NCBI GenBank assembly: GCA_902538155.1 | Contig: CACBDX010000006.1 | Location: 1-43,970, forward strand | Direction: 5' to 3' | From: an uncultured Alphaproteobacteria bacterium | GTDB lineage: Bacteria; Pseudomonadota; Alphaproteobacteria; HIMB59; GCA-002718135 | DNA: 43,970 nt | Shown: positions 41,731-43,970 of the stretch, piece by piece | How the letters are laid out: the number at the start of each line of letters is the position of its first letter | Numbering within the stretch: the stretch's first letter is position 1 | Notes under the pieces: generated by a model | Told to the model about the DNA's origin: nothing | What the model saw: the letters and a program-made list of their open reading frames with translations, nothing else | Database searches by the model: none | Translations under genes and position numbers: made by a program

Positions 41731-43263
41731 ATGAAAAAGAAAAAAGAATTAAAAATCTCTAGACGTACAGTTATGAAAGGAGCTCTTGCTGCAGGTGCAA
41801 TGATGTCAGCAGGATCTATACCTTCAAAACTATTTGCTGGAGAATATAATATTCCTGATCCACTAAAACCATTACCAACAACTGGTGGCAATATGCGATG
41901 GATTGATAGTGGTGATATGAAAGGTGTCTTTTGGAAAAAATTATTTCCAGAATATGCAGCTTCAAGAGGCATAACTATTGAATATGATGGATTGCCATGG
42001 AAAGAAATAAACAAAATTGTTCCAATCGCTATAAGAAATGGAACTGTTCATGATGTATTCCAATTACCTTTAGGAATGGATCCAGGTGTTGCAGTAGCTG
42101 AAGGTTGGGTGCAACCTTGGGATGACTACATTGAAAATATCGATGAATGGTTAGCTGCATTTCCTAGTGGTGTTTATCTACCTGGTGTCAACCAATTCAA
42201 TGGAAAGACTTATGGTACATGCTTAACAGCAAACAAGAGAACGGGAACCTGTCTATTGTATAGTGAAAAATACATGAGTGAGGCTGGTTATGATCCTCAA
42301 GCTGGTCGTATGACCTATTCTGAAATCAGAGATGCTGCAAAAAAAATTACTAAAAATGGTAATGGTCAGTATTATGGTTGGATTATTGGTGGTAACCAAG
42401 TTAATCGATGGGAAGATGTTGTCCATACGTTTGGACAAGTAGGTGGAGCACATAGCGGAAGAGGTGGATTCACAAACAGACACATCAACTTCCAAAATGG
42501 TAAATTCCAAATTGCATCTGATCAATATATGGAAGCAGTTGAATTACTTCTTCAATTAAAATCAGATGGTAGTGCTTTCCCAGGAGTTATGAGTATGAAC
42601 GCTCCTCAAGCTAGAGCTTTGATGCCACAAGGTGCAGCAGGAATGATATTCCAAGGCCCTTGGTGTATTGGAGTTTGGGGAAGAGATGCTCCAGATTGGA
42701 AATATGGTATTGCAAGTGAACCAGTTCCAGATGGAAAAGAAGCACAACCACTTTACATTGCAGAAGGTGGATCAAATACTTTTTGGTTAAGTGCTAATAG
42801 TACAATGGGACCATTTGCTGGTGATCTGATTAGATTTATGGGAACTGAGCAAGGTCAAATTTACTGGGCTCAAACTGTTGGTGCAGCAGACCCTGCTGTT
42901 AATCCAGATGCAGTTGCTAAAGCTGGTTTAACCGGACCATCAGCACAAGCATTAGCTATGTTTGCTAAAAATATTCTTGTTGGACCTAATCCAATTGTAA
43001 GAAATAAAGATGTTGGTATTGTAGCTGCTAAGTCTAGAGTACCAGATCCTTCATTGGCTCTAGTTATTCAAGGGTTGTATACTGGACAACTTAAAGGTGT
43101 GGAAGCACAACTGAAAGATTGTAATCAAAGATACGAAGATGCTCTTGATAAAGCTGTTGAAGAGGCTAGAGCAGATGGTGCTAATGTAACTCGTGATGAT
43201 TGGGTCTTCCCTAATTGGGATGTATACTCAAATTACGGTGCTGAAAAGTATCAAGAACTTTAA
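41731..43263 (+). CDS. ABC transporter solute-binding protein, Tat-exported (system D)
   Basis: A 510-residue family 1 solute-binding protein. The N-terminus has a twin-arginine signal, SRRTVMK, followed by GALAAGAMMSAGSIPSKLFAG, so it is exported folded by Tat rather than Sec, unlike the other three binding proteins here. The mature part has GWVQPWDDYIENIDEW, RTGTCLLYSEKYMSEAGYDPQ, GMIFQGPWCIGVWGRDAP and other Trp-rich cleft segments of sugar or polyol binders. Strong Shine-Dalgarno GGGAGGA at 41720-41726, 4 bases before the start. Longer than typical CUT1 binders. Confidence 0.9.
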   Translation: MKKKKELKISRRTVMKGALAAGAMMSAGSIPSKLFAGEYNIPDPLKPLPTTGGNMRWIDSGDMKGVFWKKLFPEYAASRGITIEYDGLPWKEINKIVPIAIRNGTVHDVFQLPLGMDPGVAVAEGWVQPWDDYIENIDEWLAAFPSGVYLPGVNQFNGKTYGTCLTANKRTGTCLLYSEKYMSEAGYDPQAGRMTYSEIRDAAKKITKNGNGQYYGWIIGGNQVNRWEDVVHTFGQVGGAHSGRGGFTNRHINFQNGKFQIASDQYMEAVELLLQLKSDGSAFPGVMSMNAPQARALMPQGAAGMIFQGPWCIGVWGRDAPDWKYGIASEPVPDGKEAQPLYIAEGGSNTFWLSANSTMGPFAGDLIRFMGTEQGQIYWAQTVGAADPAVNPDAVAKAGLTGPSAQALAMFAKNILVGPNPIVRNKDVGIVAAKSRVPDPSLALVIQGLYTGQLKGVEAQLKDCNQRYEDALDKAVEEARADGANVTRDDWVFPNWDVYSNYGAEKYQEL

Positions 43264-43274
43264 ACAAAATATCT

Positions 43275-43308
43275 AAAGGCGAATTTTTTTAAATTCGCCT
43301 TTTTTTTA
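43275..43308 (+). terminator. Intra-operon hairpin after binding protein gene (system D)
   Basis: GGCGAATTT at 43278-43286 pairs with AAATTCGCC at 43291-43299 around TTTT, extended by three A-T pairs, then a T run that ends two bases before the permease ATG at 43311. As in systems A and C it separates the binding protein from the membrane subunits. Confidence 0.88.
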
Positions 43309-43310
43309 CT

Positions 43311-43970
43311 ATGCACAAAAAACCTCTATCTAAACAAATATATGATGCAAGATGGTGTTACTTATTTGTTTTACCATGCTCAATTCTTACAGGAATGTTT
43401 GTCATTTATCCGATTGGAATGTCTTGGTACTTTTCTTTATTAGATTGGAGTGGCTTTACAAAAGAGGCAAAATTCATTGGCCTTCAAAATTATTATGAAG
43501 CTGTCAATGATGAATTCTTTTGGGATGCATTCATTCGTTCTTTTATTTTTATGTTTGGAACAGTTCCAGTAAAAATAGTTTTAGGTTTCATTATTGCAGT
43601 ATTTTTAAATAATCAGGTTTTAAAACTTGCCCCTTTCTTTCGTACTGTAATCTTTATGCCAGTAGTTACTGCAATTGCTATCATTGGTATTGTAATGACT
43701 TTTGTATTTAGCCCTTTTAATGGACCTGCTAATAAATTTTTAATGTCTACTAATTTAACTTCTGCTCCAATTGATTTTCTTGGAAACCCAGATACGGTGC
43801 TTCCAACTGTAATGGGAGTGTATGTTTGGAAATGGCTAGGGATAACTATGATGTATTGGCTTGCCGCTTTACAAACAGTCCCACAAGATGTTTACGATGC
43901 TGCAAAAATTGATGGTGCTGAAGGATATAGATTATGGATCCATATTATTTTACCAATTGTACTACCTTTT
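43311..43970 (+). CDS. ABC transporter permease, UgpA/MalF type (system D, 3' partial)
   Basis: An open frame of 220 codons with no stop before the window end, reading MHKKPLSKQIYDARWCYLF and then several hydrophobic helices. The end of the visible part is the EAA loop (DAAKIDGAEGYRLWIHIILP) and the start of helix 5, so roughly 70-80 residues are missing. The ATG lies directly after the hairpin T run with no clear Shine-Dalgarno. The second permease and ATPase presumably follow beyond the window; otherwise the system A ATPase would have to serve it. Confidence 0.9.
   Translation, partial: MHKKPLSKQIYDARWCYLFVLPCSILTGMFVIYPIGMSWYFSLLDWSGFTKEAKFIGLQNYYEAVNDEFFWDAFIRSFIFMFGTVPVKIVLGFIIAVFLNNQVLKLAPFFRTVIFMPVVTAIAIIGIVMTFVFSPFNGPANKFLMSTNLTSAPIDFLGNPDTVLPTVMGVYVWKWLGITMMYWLAALQTVPQDVYDAAKIDGAEGYRLWIHIILPIVLPF

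Noticed and set aside
1-43970. CRISPR arrays, insertion sequences, rRNA genes and replication origins
   Set aside because: No regularly spaced repeats, transposase-like proteins, terminal inverted repeats, rRNA-like stretches or DnaA-box clusters were found on reading the window.

Overview
The window is visibly AT-rich (about 70% A+T by eye) and very dense: around 48 protein genes, many overlapping by 1-4 bases, one tRNA, and no regulator, phage or transposase gene. AT richness, Lys/Asn/Ile-rich proteins, COQ7 and SufE of the alphaproteobacterial kind, and a great number of sugar ABC transporters with Fe/2OG dioxygenases point to a streamlined marine alphaproteobacterium (SAR11-like; the AEGEAN-169/HIMB59 type would fit). 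The taxonomic placement is inference.

Layout. 1-4.8 kb: housekeeping (HNH nuclease, COQ7, DsbB, YqaA/DedA), an MFS transporter, then a tRNA-Leu(CAA) gene, a decayed copy of it 1.1 kb away, and a lipoprotein between the two. 4.8-8.9 kb: flavin reductase, a broken sufE copy, a methyltransferase, intact sufE, galT and galE. 8.9-13.4 kb: lactonase-type amidohydrolase, a MetE-core methyltransferase, an SDR, an L-rhamnose/L-fucose mutarotase and a Gfo/Idh dehydrogenase. 13.4-18.3 kb: a complete CUT1 sugar ABC transporter (system A) plus an RraA-like aldolase. 18.3-26.8 kb: two divergent MaoC genes and an eight-gene operon running through a signal-less solute-binding-like protein, CoA-transferase, two enolase-superfamily dehydratases, SDR, FAH-family hydrolase and FMN lactate dehydrogenase. 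26.8-33.9 kb: a Rieske-like protein with only cysteine ligands, two D-2-hydroxyacid dehydrogenases, IolD, and CUT2 system B. 34-41.6 kb: Gfo/Idh dehydrogenase, CUT2 system C followed by three different iron oxygenases, and a glyoxalase. 41.7 kb to the end: a Tat-exported binding protein and the first permease of CUT1 system D, cut by the window edge.

How the genes work together. The set mutarotase, dehydrogenase, lactonase, L-fuconate dehydratase, 2-keto-3-deoxy-L-fuconate dehydrogenase, 2,4-diketo acid hydrolase and L-lactate dehydrogenase forms a complete non-phosphorylative route from a 6-deoxysugar (L-fucose or a relative) to pyruvate, fed most simply by system A. The second half resembles an expanded, rearranged rhizopine/inositol catabolic set: CUT2 binding protein (MocB-like), Gfo/Idh (MocA-like), membrane di-iron oxygenase (MocD-like), a Rieske-type ferredoxin in MocE's role, and IolD, with two additional Fe/2OG oxygenases. 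I propose it takes up and oxidatively trims a methylated or otherwise decorated cyclitol or sugar; this is a hypothesis from gene content.

Most distinctive observations: the all-cysteine Rieske-like protein, the MaoC pair in which one partner has lost the catalytic histidine, the cytosolic solute-binding-like protein embedded in a CoA-transferase operon, the three-oxygenase module behind a sugar importer, and the paired tRNA-Leu and sufE duplication scars.
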